Assembly: GCA_037481695.1 (NCBI GenBank)
Contig: JBBFLE010000008.1
Span: forward strand, 62,001 to 126,000
Direction: 5' to 3'
DNA from: a bacterium
GTDB lineage: Bacteria; Desulfobacterota; Desulfocorpusculales; Desulfocorpusculum
DNA: 64,000 nucleotides
A program made the translations under genes and the position numbers. Positions 33,178 through 43,564 of this stretch are shown in pieces; within the stretch, counting starts at the first letter, position 1; the number at the start of each line of letters is the position of its first letter. A model generated the notes under the pieces. The model was not told where the DNA came from. It ran no database searches and worked only from the letters and a program-made list of their open reading frames with translations.

Positions 33178-34424
33178 GCCACCTGCTCCCCCCGCTTGTA
33201 AACGGCCTGAATGCACGATTCAGCCCCGAGTCTGTAAGCCAGGACAGCCGGGGAGGCTCCCTCCAGCAAGAGAAAGTCGGCCTGCTTTCCCTTGTTGAGG
33301 CTTCCAACCCTGGAGGCCAAGCCTATGGAATAAGAAGCGTTTAGGGTCGTAGCTGCCAGGGCCTCCTCCACGGACATCTGCATACCTAGGACCGCCAAGG
33401 CAAACACCAGGGGCATGCCCTCCAGATAGCATGAGCCGGGATTGCAATCCGTGGCTAGGGCCACAGGAAGACCCATCCGAATCATTTCTCTTGCCCTGGC
33501 ATAAGGTTTCTTGAGGCTCAATGCCGTGCCAGGAAGCAATACGGCCACAACCCCGGCCTGCGCCATGGCCCTAAGCCCCTGGTCAGAGGCTGCCAGGAGG
33601 TGCTCGGCCGAGGTGGCCCCCAGCTGAGCAGCCAGGGCTGCTCCACCTGTGTCATGCACCTCATCGGCATGTATCTTCAAGCCAAGCCCCAACTGGGATG
33701 CCCTCCTTAGGATGCTCCTGGTCTCTTCCGTGGAAAAGACTCCTTGCTCGCAAAAGACATCGCAAAATTTGGCTATGCCCTGGGCCGCCACCTCAGGGAG
33801 CATCTCCTCCAATAACAAATCCAGGTACCCCCCGGGGTTTTCCTTGTACTCCTCGGGCACAGCGTGGGCCCCGAGAAAGGTGGGCACCACATCCGTGGGG
33901 GTCTCCAGGGAAAGTCTCTTGATGACTCTAAGCATCTTGAGCTCGGCTCCTGTCTCAAGCCCATAGCCACTTTTTATCTCCAGGGTCGTGGTGCCTAAAG
34001 AAAGGGCTCTCAGTACTCGCTTCATGCTCTGTTCCAGAAGCTCCTCCTCAGATACTTCCCTGACCGCCCTGACCGTGGAGAGAATACCACCCCCTCTGGC
34101 CAGGATCTGCAGGTAAGAGACCCCAGAGAGCCTCTCCCTGAATTCCTCCTCCCTGTCACCAACAAAACACATGTGGGTATGAGGGTCCACGAAGCCTGGG
34201 ATCAAACATGAGCCCTCGCAGTCCACCTCTTGGTGGATCTCCTGGGAAAGGGCCAGCCTGAGAATCTCTTGCTCATCACCCACTGCCTGCACCAGCCCGT
34301 CTCTCACCAAGAGCGCGCCCCTTCTCCAGGATCTGACACAGGTCTCCTGGGCCTGGCCTCCCACCGGCGCGCCCTGATCCCAGGGGGTGTAGATCCTGGC
34401 ATTTCTAAAGAGCTTCTGGATCAT
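33174..34424 (-). CDS. hutI: Imidazolonepropionase
   Basis: A 416-residue amidohydrolase that opens imidazolone-propionate to N-formimino-glutamate. The metal motif FVDPHTHM near residue 80, the substrate region YGLETGAELKM, KIHADEVHDTGG and ATDCNPGSC are all characteristic of HutI. The ATG overlaps the formiminotransferase stop (ATGA). Confidence 0.96.
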   Translation of the reverse strand: MIQKLFRNARIYTPWDQGAPVGGQAQETCVRSWRRGALLVRDGLVQAVGDEQEILRLALSQEIHQEVDCEGSCLIPGFVDPHTHMCFVGDREEEFRERLSGVSYLQILARGGGILSTVRAVREVSEEELLEQSMKRVLRALSLGTTTLEIKSGYGLETGAELKMLRVIKRLSLETPTDVVPTFLGAHAVPEEYKENPGGYLDLLLEEMLPEVAAQGIAKFCDVFCEQGVFSTEETRSILRRASQLGLGLKIHADEVHDTGGAALAAQLGATSAEHLLAASDQGLRAMAQAGVVAVLLPGTALSLKKPYARAREMIRMGLPVALATDCNPGSCYLEGMPLVFALAVLGMQMSVEEALAATTLNASYSIGLASRVGSLNKGKQADFLLLEGASPAVLAYRLGAESCIQAVYKRGEQVA

Positions 34425-35356
34425 TGCTCAGATCCCTTTTCTTTCTCCTTGGCCAGAAGCCCCAGCAATGCTATCTCTATGACCTTGGAAGGCTCCAGGT
34501 CATGCAGCTGCAGATAATAGGCAGCGCTCTCCAGCAAAGCCGATGCAGGCACCAGGCCCTGAATCTCACAGCCCGCCACCTCCACACCCCATCTGCGTGC
34601 CTCGCTGCGCACCATCTCCACGGCCCTGTAAACGGGGTTTTTCTCGAAGTCCACCAGGTTCATGGAGACCTGCACCATCCCCTTCTCGGCCAGATCCACC
34701 CCCATGGCCTTTACGTATGCAAGCCCACCGCTGGAGGCCCTCACCGCCCTGGCGATCCTTTGGGCCATGGCCAGATCCCGGCTTCTGAGATTCACGTTGA
34801 GGGCTATGAGAAACTTCCGGGCCCCCACGGCCGTGGCACCGGCTGTGGGATGTATCCTGGGTGGTCCCACATCCGGGTGCCTCTCGGGCCGAGATATCTC
34901 CTCCCTCAGGCCCTCGAACTGGCCCTTGCGCACGGCCTCCAGGGGCTTCCTCTCTGGCTTCAGGGCAGCTTCTTCATAGAAATAGATGGGAACCCCCGTC
35001 TCCTGGTGGAGCAATCGGCCAAAGTCCCGGGCCAACTGGATGCAGGTCTCCATGCTGGTGCCAGGAAGAGGCACAAAGGGGATCACATCCACCGCCCCCA
35101 TGCGGGGGTGCGCCCCGGTGTGCTGGTTCAGGTCTATGCGCTCCACGGCCACCCGTGCGGCGTCCAGAAGTGCCCTGCACAGGGCCTGAGGTTCTCCTAT
35201 GAGGCTCACCACGAGGCGGTTATGATCCTTGTCTGGCCTCTGGTCCATTAGAAAACACCCAGGCGTGCTGCGAAAGGGCGCCAGGATCTCCTCTATGACA
35301 TCCAGACGCCTTCCCTCACTGAAATTAGGAACACATTCGATCCAGTTCCCGGCCAT
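34421..35356 (-). CDS. ftcD: Glutamate formimidoyltransferase
   Basis: A 311-residue enzyme matching the N-terminal formiminotransferase half of mammalian FTCD. The family start ECVPNFSEGR is followed by HNRLVVSLIG, HTGAHPRMGAVDVIPFVP and the C-terminal EIQGLVPASAL. It moves the formimino group from formiminoglutamate to THF and frees glutamate. The cyclodeaminase is a separate gene two positions downstream. Together they recover a one-carbon unit and avoid loss as formamide. Confidence 0.95.
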   Translation of the reverse strand: MAGNWIECVPNFSEGRRLDVIEEILAPFRSTPGCFLMDQRPDKDHNRLVVSLIGEPQALCRALLDAARVAVERIDLNQHTGAHPRMGAVDVIPFVPLPGTSMETCIQLARDFGRLLHQETGVPIYFYEEAALKPERKPLEAVRKGQFEGLREEISRPERHPDVGPPRIHPTAGATAVGARKFLIALNVNLRSRDLAMAQRIARAVRASSGGLAYVKAMGVDLAEKGMVQVSMNLVDFEKNPVYRAVEMVRSEARRWGVEVAGCEIQGLVPASALLESAAYYLQLHDLEPSKVIEIALLGLLAKEKEKGSEQ

Positions 35357-35386
35357 GGACCTGACCCCCTTTCCTGCGGCCTGGGT

Positions 35387-36544
35387 TCAAGGTGTGATGA
35401 CCTCCGGATCCGTGACCACACCGAAATGCCGGAATTCCCCGTTCTTGACTATCTGGACCTGCACGTTCTTGATCACCTCACGCTCTGGGGTGAATCCTTT
35501 GATCACACCTGTGAGCCCGTCATAATCCTTGGTCTCGGCCAAGGCTTTGCGAATGGCCTTCTTGTCCAGGCTCTTCGCCCTTTTTATGGCATCTGCTATG
35601 AGCATGAAGGCGTCATAGGCCGAGGCTCCTACCATGTCCGGGGCTATTTTGTGGCGCTCCTTGTATTCCTTTATATATGTCTGAACCACCGGCCTGGGGT
35701 CATCCCGGTCCAAATTGGTGACCATGATAAAGCCTTCTGCTGCCTGGCCGGCTATCTCGAAGAGCTTGGGGGAATCCGCACCTTCCTCACCCATGATGGT
35801 CGTGGTTATTCCCATTTCCCTGGCCTGCTTCAGGGTGGGCCCGGTGTGGAAATAATAACCCGAGACCTGGATAAGGTCTGGATTGGCCTCTTTGATTTTG
35901 GCCAGATATGCCTTGAAATCCTTCTCTGCAAAGGGATAGACCTGCTCTGATACCACCTGAACGTCCTTGGCGTGCTTGGCAAGATACTTCTTGAAACCCT
36001 CTACCAGGGTCCGGCCGAAATCATTGTCCGTGGTGAGAAGCGCTATCCTCTTGGCCTTGAGTTTGTTTACGGCCACATAAGCCGCGGCCCCGCCTTCCAC
36101 ATGCCCCAGAAAGCCGTTACGGAAGCAGTAATCTCCTGCCTTGGTGACATCCGGGTGCACGGCATAGGCAGCCACAAAAGGCACCCCTTCTTCCTGAAAA
36201 ATGGGGGCTACTGCCCGACTGGGGGCAGAGTAAGAGCCTCCCACAACTGCCACCACCTTGTCCTGTTCCACGAGTTTTCTGGCCAGGGCTATACCCTCTT
36301 TGGCGTCAGCCCTGTCGTCATACTCCACCAGGACCACCTTCTTACCCAGGAGCCCACCTGCTGCATTGACCTTCTCGGCAGCCAGCTTCACGGAATTGGA
36401 AGCGCTGAGCCCATCGGCCGCAGCCGGCCCGGTCAGGGGCACCATGAGCCCTATCTTGATCTCCTCAGCTGCCATGGCCGGACCTGAGAGCCAGGCCAGA
36501 GCCACCAAGCCAACCAACCATCCTACCTTGCCGCCTTTCATCAT
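35387..36544 (-). CDS. Branched-chain-type ABC transporter substrate-binding protein
   Basis: A 385-residue exported type I periplasmic binding protein (LivJ/LivK-like) with a signal peptide cut near AMA-AEE. IKIGLMVPLTGPAAADG opens the mature domain and VAVVGGSYSAPSRAVAPI is the ligand-side loop. It lies inside the histidine-degradation operon between the transporter ATPase genes and formiminotransferase, so the ligand may be histidine, urocanate or a related compound rather than leucine. That substrate is an inference from position. Confidence 0.92.
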   Translation of the reverse strand: MMKGGKVGWLVGLVALAWLSGPAMAAEEIKIGLMVPLTGPAAADGLSASNSVKLAAEKVNAAGGLLGKKVVLVEYDDRADAKEGIALARKLVEQDKVVAVVGGSYSAPSRAVAPIFQEEGVPFVAAYAVHPDVTKAGDYCFRNGFLGHVEGGAAAYVAVNKLKAKRIALLTTDNDFGRTLVEGFKKYLAKHAKDVQVVSEQVYPFAEKDFKAYLAKIKEANPDLIQVSGYYFHTGPTLKQAREMGITTTIMGEEGADSPKLFEIAGQAAEGFIMVTNLDRDDPRPVVQTYIKEYKERHKIAPDMVGASAYDAFMLIADAIKRAKSLDKKAIRKALAETKDYDGLTGVIKGFTPEREVIKNVQVQIVKNGEFRHFGVVTDPEVITP

Positions 36545-36613
36545 GCCCCTCCTCTTTTTGGAACTAGGGCCTTTTACAGGCCCCGTGTTTGGAATCCCCC
36601 TGCTACATTCCCC

Positions 36614-37324
36614 TCAACGTCCCAGGTAAGCCTTCTTTACCTGTTCCTGATCCATGAGTTCCTGGGCTTTCCCCTCTAGCACCACCTCCCCTGTCTCCAA
36701 CACGTAGGCCCTGTGGGAGACTCTCAGGGATGCCAAGGCATTCTGTTCAACAAGCAGGATGCTGAGGCCGTGTTCCTGGTTCAGTCGACGCAAGACATCA
36801 AAGACCCGGCTCACCAGCTTGGGCATCAACCCCATGGAAACCTCGTCCACCAGAAGCAGCCTGGGAGAAGAGATGAGGGCCCTGGCAATGGCCAGCTGCT
36901 GCTGCTCTCCTCCGGAGAGCGTCTTGGCCCTTTGGGCTCGCCTCTCCTCGAGCACTGGGAAAAGCCCGTATATCCATGCCAGCCTCTCTTGAAGATCCAC
37001 CTTGTGGCCTTGTCGGTAAAGACCTGTCATGAGGTTTTCATACACTGTAAGAAGTGGGAAAACCACCCCCCTTTCCGGGACCATCTTCATGCCCAACCTG
37101 GCCCGCTGGTATGCAGGCAGAAATGTTATATCCCTTCCCTCCAAAAGGATCCTGCCCCCTCGGGGCCTGACCAGACCCATGATACCGTTCATGATGGAAC
37201 TCTTCCCGGCCCCGTTGGCCCCGATGATGGAGACAAGTTCCCTTTCCTCCAGGTGAAAGGAGACCCCATGCACCGCTTCCAGGTTACCGTAAGAGATCCG
37301 CAGGTCCTGCACCTCCAGGAGCAT
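36614..37324 (-). CDS. livF: Branched-chain-type ABC transporter ATPase (LivF)
   Basis: A 236-residue ATPase with Walker A GANGAGKSS, Q-loop VPERGVVFPLLTVYEN, signature LSGGEQQQ and Walker B RLLLVDEVS. Family LivF, usual length. It begins two bases after livG and is followed by the binding-protein gene. Confidence 0.94.
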   Translation of the reverse strand: MLLEVQDLRISYGNLEAVHGVSFHLEERELVSIIGANGAGKSSIMNGIMGLVRPRGGRILLEGRDITFLPAYQRARLGMKMVPERGVVFPLLTVYENLMTGLYRQGHKVDLQERLAWIYGLFPVLEERRAQRAKTLSGGEQQQLAIARALISSPRLLLVDEVSMGLMPKLVSRVFDVLRRLNQEHGLSILLVEQNALASLRVSHRAYVLETGEVVLEGKAQELMDQEQVKKAYLGR

Positions 37325-37326
37325 CT

Positions 37327-38082
37327 TCAGCCCTCTGCCTCGCCCAGGTATGCCTCTATGACCCTGGGATCCATGCTCACCTCCCCCGGCTTTCCCTCAC
37401 AGAGCTTCCTGCCGTGCTCCAGCACCACCAACCGGTCCGAAAGCCCCATGGCCACGCGCATGTTGTGCTCTATGAGCAGCACCGCCACACCCGACTCTCT
37501 TATCTCCCTGACCAGATTCTCTATCTGCTCTATCTCCTGCTTTCTGAGCCCGGAGAAGGATTCGTCCAGAAGAAGACAGCTTCTGGTCACACAAAGGGCC
37601 CTTGCGATCTCCAGTTTCCTTAGGTTTCCCAAGGGGAGAAGCCCGGCTTTCCTCCAGGCCAGCTTCTCCAGGCCCACCCTCTTGAGCTTCTCCATGGCTT
37701 CTGCTTTATAGGAATCCTTGTCCCACCTCTCCCACACCCTCCCAAGACTTCCGTAATGACGAACCCCCAAGGCTGCTATCACGTTTTCCAGGACCGTAAG
37801 CTCTGAGAATGGCTTGACTATTTGAAATGTGCGCCCTATTCCCATGGCCGCCACCCTGTGGGGTCCAAGCCCGTTTATCCTTACTCCCCGGAATATGATC
37901 TCTCCTTCATCGGGCGCATAAACTCCGCTTATCATGTTGAAGGTAACTGTCTTGCCTGCCCCGTTGGGCCCTATCAGACCCAAGATCTCCCCCTCATGAA
38001 GATCCAGATCCAGGCCGTCTACTGCCTGAAGTCCGCCGAAGCGCTTTCGCAGTCCTCTGACTTGCAGGAGAACTTCTCTCAA
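37327..38082 (-). CDS. livG: Branched-chain-type ABC transporter ATPase (LivG)
   Basis: A 251-residue ATPase with Walker A GPNGAGKTV, an FNMISG loop and the LivG-specific insert around GIGRTFQIVKPFSELTVLENV. The usual LSGGQ is replaced by LPLGNLRKLEIARAL, as in many LivG proteins. The start is TTG 38082, overlapping the livM stop (TTGA); this gives the normal length and avoids a 67-codon extension into livM. Confidence 0.93.
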   Translation of the reverse strand: MREVLLQVRGLRKRFGGLQAVDGLDLDLHEGEILGLIGPNGAGKTVTFNMISGVYAPDEGEIIFRGVRINGLGPHRVAAMGIGRTFQIVKPFSELTVLENVIAALGVRHYGSLGRVWERWDKDSYKAEAMEKLKRVGLEKLAWRKAGLLPLGNLRKLEIARALCVTRSCLLLDESFSGLRKQEIEQIENLVREIRESGVAVLLIEHNMRVAMGLSDRLVVLEHGRKLCEGKPGEVSMDPRVIEAYLGEAEG

Positions 38083-38975
38083 AGTGCCTCCTCCACCCTC
38101 TTGCCCGGGATCATCTTGCTCAAGAGCCTTCTGCCCAGGCTGGGCTCTCCCAGGAGACCTCCAGGCTGAAAACGGATCATCAGAAGCAGAAGGGCCGTAT
38201 AGAGGAGCATCCTGTAATCCACCAGGGGTCTGAAGATCTCTGGAAGGCTTCCCAGAACCGCGGCACCCAAGAGTGGACCCCACAGCGTACCCATGCCTCC
38301 CAGAACCACTATGGAGAGCATCATTACCGAGTAGGGGAAATTGAAATCCGTGGCATTGATCATGCGCATGTAATGGGCGTACAGGGCACCTGCCAGGCCG
38401 GCCATCATCGTGCCCATCACAAAGGCCAGGAGCTTGAACCTAACAGGCGAGATTCCCAGACTCGAGGCAGCTGCCTCCTCCTCCCTCAGGGAGAAGCAGG
38501 CCAGCCCGGCAAAAGAACGTGTGAACCACCAGCAAATCGCCATCACCAAGGCCACAAACCCAAGGCAAAGCAGCAAGAAGCCAGGGCCCTTGAGGGGCTC
38601 GCCCAGGAAATAGACCCTGGGGATCCCGGAGATGCCCAGGGCCCCGCCGAAAAACGGGGTGTAAAGGAACACTGCCTCCACTATGAAATTAATACCTATG
38701 GTGGTGATGGCCAGGAAGTCCTCCCTGACCCTCAGGCTGGGAAGCCCCAGTAGAAGCCCTATGCTGCCGCTCAGAATGAGCACCAATGGAAGGGCGCTCC
38801 AGAATCCCATGCCCGCCTTGGTGCAAAGCATGGCCGTTGCGTAAGCTCCAAGAGCCATGAAGGCAGCATGCCCCAGGGAGATCTGCCCCGCAAAGCCCAC
38901 TATTACATTGAGTCCACAGGCGGCTATGGCCTGAATGCTTATGACTGTGAGCACTGTGATCAGATACCCGCTCAT
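38079..38975 (-). CDS. livM: Branched-chain-type ABC transporter permease (LivM)
   Basis: A 298-residue membrane protein with about nine hydrophobic segments and the family's NVIVGFAGQISLGHAAFMALGAY near the N-terminus and GGMGTLWGPLLGA near the C-terminus. Second permease of the transporter in the hut operon. Confidence 0.94.
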   Translation of the reverse strand: MSGYLITVLTVISIQAIAACGLNVIVGFAGQISLGHAAFMALGAYATAMLCTKAGMGFWSALPLVLILSGSIGLLLGLPSLRVREDFLAITTIGINFIVEAVFLYTPFFGGALGISGIPRVYFLGEPLKGPGFLLLCLGFVALVMAICWWFTRSFAGLACFSLREEEAAASSLGISPVRFKLLAFVMGTMMAGLAGALYAHYMRMINATDFNFPYSVMMLSIVVLGGMGTLWGPLLGAAVLGSLPEIFRPLVDYRMLLYTALLLLMIRFQPGGLLGEPSLGRRLLSKMIPGKRVEEAL

Positions 38976-39001
38976 TTCTCCAAGGCCTCCACCTCAGCCT
39001 C

Positions 39002-39865
39002 TTATCTGGAGCCAAAAAGCCCCTCGGACCTCCACATGAGCACCCCGATCATGGCCATGAAGGCCAGGGCATCCCTGGGCAGCGGGATGTCCGCAAACCC
39101 GATCAATAGGGTCTCGGCCAAACCCAGAAGAAGGCTCGCCACAACAGAGCCTGACACAGAACCCAGCCCTCCCACCACTATGATGGCCAGGCTCTTGTAA
39201 GCCGGCACAGCCCCCATGGTGGGATAGACCTGGTTGTAATAGATCCCCACCAGAATGCCTGCCAGGGCAGCTATGGCTGAACCCAGCACAAAGGTAAGAG
39301 TTATTACCAGATGAGTGTTCATTCCCAGGGCCTCTGCCATGACCCTGGATTGAGACGTGGCCCTCATGGCCAGCCCCAGCTCTGTACGGCCCACTACGTA
39401 CCAGAGCCCCAACAATACTGCTCCGGTGGTGATATAAACTGCCAAAAGCGCAGGGGACAACAGCAGAGGTCCCAGCTTCAAGGAAGGAAGTGGCACCTGG
39501 GCCGGAAAGGACAATATATAAGGACCTGCTATGAGCCTACAGACCTCTTCGGTGCCCAGAAGCACTGCTATACTGGCTATGAGTGGCACATAGGGGGGAT
39601 ATCGAAGCAAAGGGAAGTATACAAGCCTCTCGATGGCCACTCCCAGAAAAGCGCAGCCAGCCATGGCCAACAAAGCAGCCAAAAGAAGACTTCCGCTCCA
39701 GCTAAAGACCCAAAGCCCCAGGTAGGCCCCCACGCTGTATATGGCTGCGTGGGCCACATGCAGGATTCTCAAGATACCGTAGACCAGGGCCAGCCCCAGG
39801 GTCATCAGTGCATAGAGGGCTCCTATGGCAAGGCCGTTTAGTAACTGTTCCAGAAATAGCTCCAT
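39002..39865 (-). CDS. livH: Branched-chain-type ABC transporter permease (LivH)
   Basis: A 287-residue membrane permease with about eight hydrophobic segments. LNGLAIGALYALMTLGLALVYG at the N-terminus and VVGGLGSVSGSVVASLLLG near the C-terminus are LivH signatures. It follows hutU after a 195-base gap in which I see no clear promoter or terminator, so cotranscription is likely but not proven. Confidence 0.94.
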   Translation of the reverse strand: MELFLEQLLNGLAIGALYALMTLGLALVYGILRILHVAHAAIYSVGAYLGLWVFSWSGSLLLAALLAMAGCAFLGVAIERLVYFPLLRYPPYVPLIASIAVLLGTEEVCRLIAGPYILSFPAQVPLPSLKLGPLLLSPALLAVYITTGAVLLGLWYVVGRTELGLAMRATSQSRVMAEALGMNTHLVITLTFVLGSAIAALAGILVGIYYNQVYPTMGAVPAYKSLAIIVVGGLGSVSGSVVASLLLGLAETLLIGFADIPLPRDALAFMAMIGVLMWRSEGLFGSR

Positions 39866-40060
39866 TTGCCACCCGCATCCAAGGAAAAACCGCTTCCACC
39901 CCTCTTGAGGCCCCGGCGTTGAAGAGATCCAAAATCGCCTTCCACCCTTGGCCAGGCCCCGCTTTCCTCTGCCTCTTGAACCCTCAACCCCCTTCTTGAT
40001 TCCATTGAAGACTTGCCCAAGAGCAGTCTCCTTGAGCCCCCGAGGCTCACCCCCCCTGAT

Positions 40061-41773
40061 TCACCTGAACATGTTTATCATAGGTATCTTCACACCCCTT
40101 TGCCTGGCCACCTCTATGGCAGTCTCGTATCCTGCATCGGCATGCCTCAGGATGCCTGTGGCGGGGTCGTTTCTTAGAACAGTGGTCACCCTGAGCTCAC
40201 CTTCTGCGGTGCCGTCGGCCACTGTCACCTGTCCTGCATGAAGTGCATAGCCTATTCCCACCCCGCCTCCGTCGTGGAAGGAGACCCAACTGGCCCCAGA
40301 GGCCACATTCACCATGCAGTTGAGCAGGGGCCAGTCCCCCACCGCATCAGAGCCATCCTTCATGCCCTCGGTCTCCCTGTAAGGGGAGGCCACCGAACCG
40401 CAGTCCAGATGATCCCTCCCGATTACGATGGGGGCCTTGACAGCTCCTGAGGCCACTAGATCGTTGAAAAGTTTCCCGGCCTTGTCCCGCTCCCCGTAAC
40501 CCAGCCAGCAGATGCGAGCAGGCAGACCCATGTGGGCCACCTTTTCTTCGGCCATGGTGAGCCAGCGCACCATGCGCTTCTTGTGGGGAAAGGCCTCCAT
40601 CAGGGCGTGATCCGTCACGGTGATGTCCGCGGGGTCCCCTGACAGGGCAGCCCAACGGAAAGGCCCTTCCCCCTCGCAGAACAGGGGCCTGATGTAAGCT
40701 GGAACAAACCCGGGATAGTCCATAGCATTTCTAAGCCCCCTCTTCAAGGCCTGACCCCTCAGGTTGTTGCCATAGTCGAAGGCAACGGCCCCCCTGGCCT
40801 GGAACTCCAGGATGGCCTTGCAATGCTCCTTCATGGAATCCAGGGACAACTCCATATACTTCTTGGGATCTTCCCTCCTCATGGCCAGGGCCTCATCCAG
40901 GCTCATGCCAGAGGGGATGTAGCCGTTTAGCTCATCATGGGCGCTTGTCTGATCTGTGACCACATCTGGCACGAAGCCCATCTCAAGAAGTTTGGGCAGC
41001 ACCTCGGCAGCATTGCCCAGGACTCCTATGGAGAGGGGCCTTCTGTTTTGGGCTGCCTCTCGGGCCATGGCCAATGCCTCATTCAGATCCCTGGCCTGGA
41101 GGTCCAGATAGCGTGTCTCGAGCCTTCTTTTTATCCTGGCCGGATCCACCTCCACGCACAGGGCCACCCCCTCGTTCATGGTGACAGCCAGAGGCTGGGC
41201 CCCACCCATGCCTCCAAGGCCGGCCGTGAGCACTATCTTTCCTGCCAGGGAGCCTCCGAAGTGCCGCTCTGCCAGAGAGGCAAATGTCTCGTAAGTTCCC
41301 TGCAGGATCCCTTGGGTGCCTATGTAGATCCAGGAACCCGCGGTCATCTGGCCGTACATCATGAGGCCTCTCTTGTCCAGCTCGTGGAAATTCTCCCAGT
41401 TGGCCCAGTGGGGTACGATGTTGGAGTTGGCTATGAGCACTCTCGGGGCGTGAAAGTAGGTTCTAAGAACCCCGACGGGTTTGCCCGACTGCACAAGCAG
41501 CGTCTCATCAGCCTCCAGCTCCAGAAGGGACATGACTATGGCATCGAAGCACCTCCAGTTCCTGGCGGCCTTGCCGAAGCCTCCATAGACTATGAGCTCC
41601 TGGGGTCTCTCTCCTGTATCCGGATCCAGGTTGTTCAGAAGCATCCTGAGGGCCGCCTCCTGATGCCAGCCCTTGCAGTGCAGTTCCCTTCCGCGCGGAG
41701 CCCTCACAGGCCTGGGCTCTCCACAGCCTATCTTGAGCTCCCGGATGAGCCTTTCCCTAGGTGTTTCCTTCAT
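40061..41773 (-). CDS. hutU: Urocanate hydratase
   Basis: A 570-residue urocanase, which hydrates urocanate to imidazolonepropionate using tightly bound NAD+. Signatures include the glycine-rich [15 protein letters not shown] near residue 180, [19 protein letters not shown] and the C-terminal [17 protein letters not shown]. Length is normal. The start ATG 41773 has AAAGGAGG six bases upstream; the TTG-initiated longer frame contains that ribosome site and is rejected. Confidence 0.97.
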   Translation of the reverse strand: MKETPRERLIRELKIGCGEPRPVRAPRGRELHCKGWHQEAALRMLLNNLDPDTGERPQELIVYGGFGKAARNWRCFDAIVMSLLELEADETLLVQSGKPVGVLRTYFHAPRVLIANSNIVPHWANWENFHELDKRGLMMYGQMTAGSWIYIGTQGILQGTYETFASLAERHFGGSLAGKIVLTAGLGGMGGAQPLAVTMNEGVALCVEVDPARIKRRLETRYLDLQARDLNEALAMAREAAQNRRPLSIGVLGNAAEVLPKLLEMGFVPDVVTDQTSAHDELNGYIPSGMSLDEALAMRREDPKKYMELSLDSMKEHCKAILEFQARGAVAFDYGNNLRGQALKRGLRNAMDYPGFVPAYIRPLFCEGEGPFRWAALSGDPADITVTDHALMEAFPHKKRMVRWLTMAEEKVAHMGLPARICWLGYGERDKAGKLFNDLVASGAVKAPIVIGRDHLDCGSVASPYRETEGMKDGSDAVGDWPLLNCMVNVASGASWVSFHDGGGVGIGYALHAGQVTVADGTAEGELRVTTVLRNDPATGILRHADAGYETAIEVARQRGVKIPMINMFR

Positions 41774-41887
41774 CACAGCCCTCCTTTTGCCCAAAGCATC
41801 TCCCCCTGTGGGCTTCTTTCAGCAGGTGCGAAAAAACTCAATACAATGGCTATTCAATCACCCTTGGCAGTTCTCGGTCAACAAGCC

Positions 41888-43417
41888 TCAGTCCAAGGGG
41901 CCCACCACTTCCTCTACGGCCCTCAGGACATGGGAGGATTTCAACAACCTGAGGGCTTCCTGCATGTCCCCTGCCAGGAAGCGGTCCTTGTCCAGATGAG
42001 GGATTTTTTCCCTTATGACCCTGTAGGCTGCCTGGGTGCCCTGACCCGCCCTCATGTCCGTGAAGAGATCCAGAGCCTGGGCAGCGCACAGAAGCTCTAT
42101 GGCCAGGACCTGCTGGGAGTTCTTCACGACCTCTCGGGCCTTGCGGGCTGCTATGGTACCCATGCTCACGTGATCCTCCTTGTTGGCTGAGGTGGGGATG
42201 GAGTCCACCGAGGCAGGGTGAGCCAGGACCTTGTTCTCGGAAACCAGGGCTGCAGCCGTGTACTGGGCTATCATGAATCCTGAGTTTAGTCCGCCATCTT
42301 GAATGAGGAAGGCCGGAAGCCCACTTAGCTGAGGATTGACCAGCCTCTCGATCCTTCTCTCGGAGATGTCTGCCAGCTCTGAGACGGCTATGGCCAGAAG
42401 GTCCATGGCAATGGCAATGGGCTGCCCGTGAAAATTGCCGCCCAGGAGGAACTCCCCGCTCTCCGGGAAGATCAAAGGGTTGTTGGTGGAGGAGTTCATC
42501 TCGGTCTCCACCACCTTGATGGCATAGGCTATGGCGTCCCTGCTGGCACCGTGGACCTGGGGAGAACAGCGCAAGGTATAGGCGTCCTGTACCCTGGAGC
42601 AGTCCCTGTGGGAGGAGATTATCTCGCTTTTGGCCGTGATTTTGAGCATGTTTTGGGCTGAAAGCGCCTGACCTGGGTGAGCTCTGGCCTGGTGTATCCT
42701 GGGGTCAAACTCGGTCCTTGTGCCCAGCAACACCTCCAGACTCATGGCACAGGCCACATCAGCCGTACGGGCCAGCTCACGGGCATCCCATGAGGCCAGG
42801 GCCCCGATGGCAGTCATGACCTGGGTGCCATTTATCAAGGCCAGGCCTTCTCCAGGGCCCAGCTCCAGTGGCTCCATGCCCAGTTCACCAAGCACCTGGG
42901 CTGCTGGCAGCTTCCTTCCCCTGTAGAACAAATCCCCTTCACCGATCAGGGGCAGGAACATGTGGGCCAGAGGGGCAAGATCCCCGCTGGCTCCAACGGA
43001 GCCCTGACAAGGCACTACAGGCACCACACCCAGGTTCAGAAAATCCACTATGCGCTGGACCGACTCCAGGCTCAGGCCCGAGCGCCCAAGAGAGGCATCC
43101 CGGACCCTGAGAAGCATGGCCGCCCGCACCACCTCCTCAGGAAGGGGTTCACCCACCCCTGCGGCATGGCTCAATAACACGTTTCTCTGAAGCACCCTGG
43201 CCTGCTGGCAAGGAATGGCCACATCCGCCAGGGCTCCGAATCCTGTGGTCACCCCGTAGACCTTGCGGCCTTCTTTCACCCACTGCTCCACCATCTTGCG
43301 GCTCTCCATCACCCTGGCCGCTGCTTGCTCGGTTAGGGTCACAGGCAAAGCTTTTCGGGCCACCTCCACGAGTTGGGCAATCTTTATGTCCGATTCTCCC
43401 ACCTGAAGTCTATTCAC
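41888..43417 (-). CDS. hutH: Histidine ammonia-lyase
   Basis: A 509-residue lyase that removes ammonia from histidine to give urocanate. The MIO cofactor-forming Ala-Ser-Gly is seen in GSVGASGDLAPLAH, with YGVTTGFG near residue 60 and the active-site stretch SSHRDCSRVQDAYTLRC. I start at GTG 43417 behind a GGGG site; upstream codons lack family similarity. It heads the hut-liv operon. Confidence 0.96.
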   Translation of the reverse strand: MNRLQVGESDIKIAQLVEVARKALPVTLTEQAAARVMESRKMVEQWVKEGRKVYGVTTGFGALADVAIPCQQARVLQRNVLLSHAAGVGEPLPEEVVRAAMLLRVRDASLGRSGLSLESVQRIVDFLNLGVVPVVPCQGSVGASGDLAPLAHMFLPLIGEGDLFYRGRKLPAAQVLGELGMEPLELGPGEGLALINGTQVMTAIGALASWDARELARTADVACAMSLEVLLGTRTEFDPRIHQARAHPGQALSAQNMLKITAKSEIISSHRDCSRVQDAYTLRCSPQVHGASRDAIAYAIKVVETEMNSSTNNPLIFPESGEFLLGGNFHGQPIAIAMDLLAIAVSELADISERRIERLVNPQLSGLPAFLIQDGGLNSGFMIAQYTAAALVSENKVLAHPASVDSIPTSANKEDHVSMGTIAARKAREVVKNSQQVLAIELLCAAQALDLFTDMRAGQGTQAAYRVIREKIPHLDKDRFLAGDMQEALRLLKSSHVLRAVEEVVGPLD

Positions 43418-43564
43418 CTCTTCCACCCCTTTGGGCCCATCCCATCTCAGGCCCTTTTTGCAACATTCTGGCAAAGCCTGAAGCCCAAAACAAGAATCCT
43501 CAATTCCCCCTAGGAAGCCCATCTATTTTTGTGGGGGGTTGGTTTTATTCAGCCCCCAAAAAGT

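Noticed and set aside
40937-42190. 417-codon plus-strand frame across hutU and the hutH end
   Set aside because: Antisense shadow of two well-identified genes, without ribosome site or motifs.
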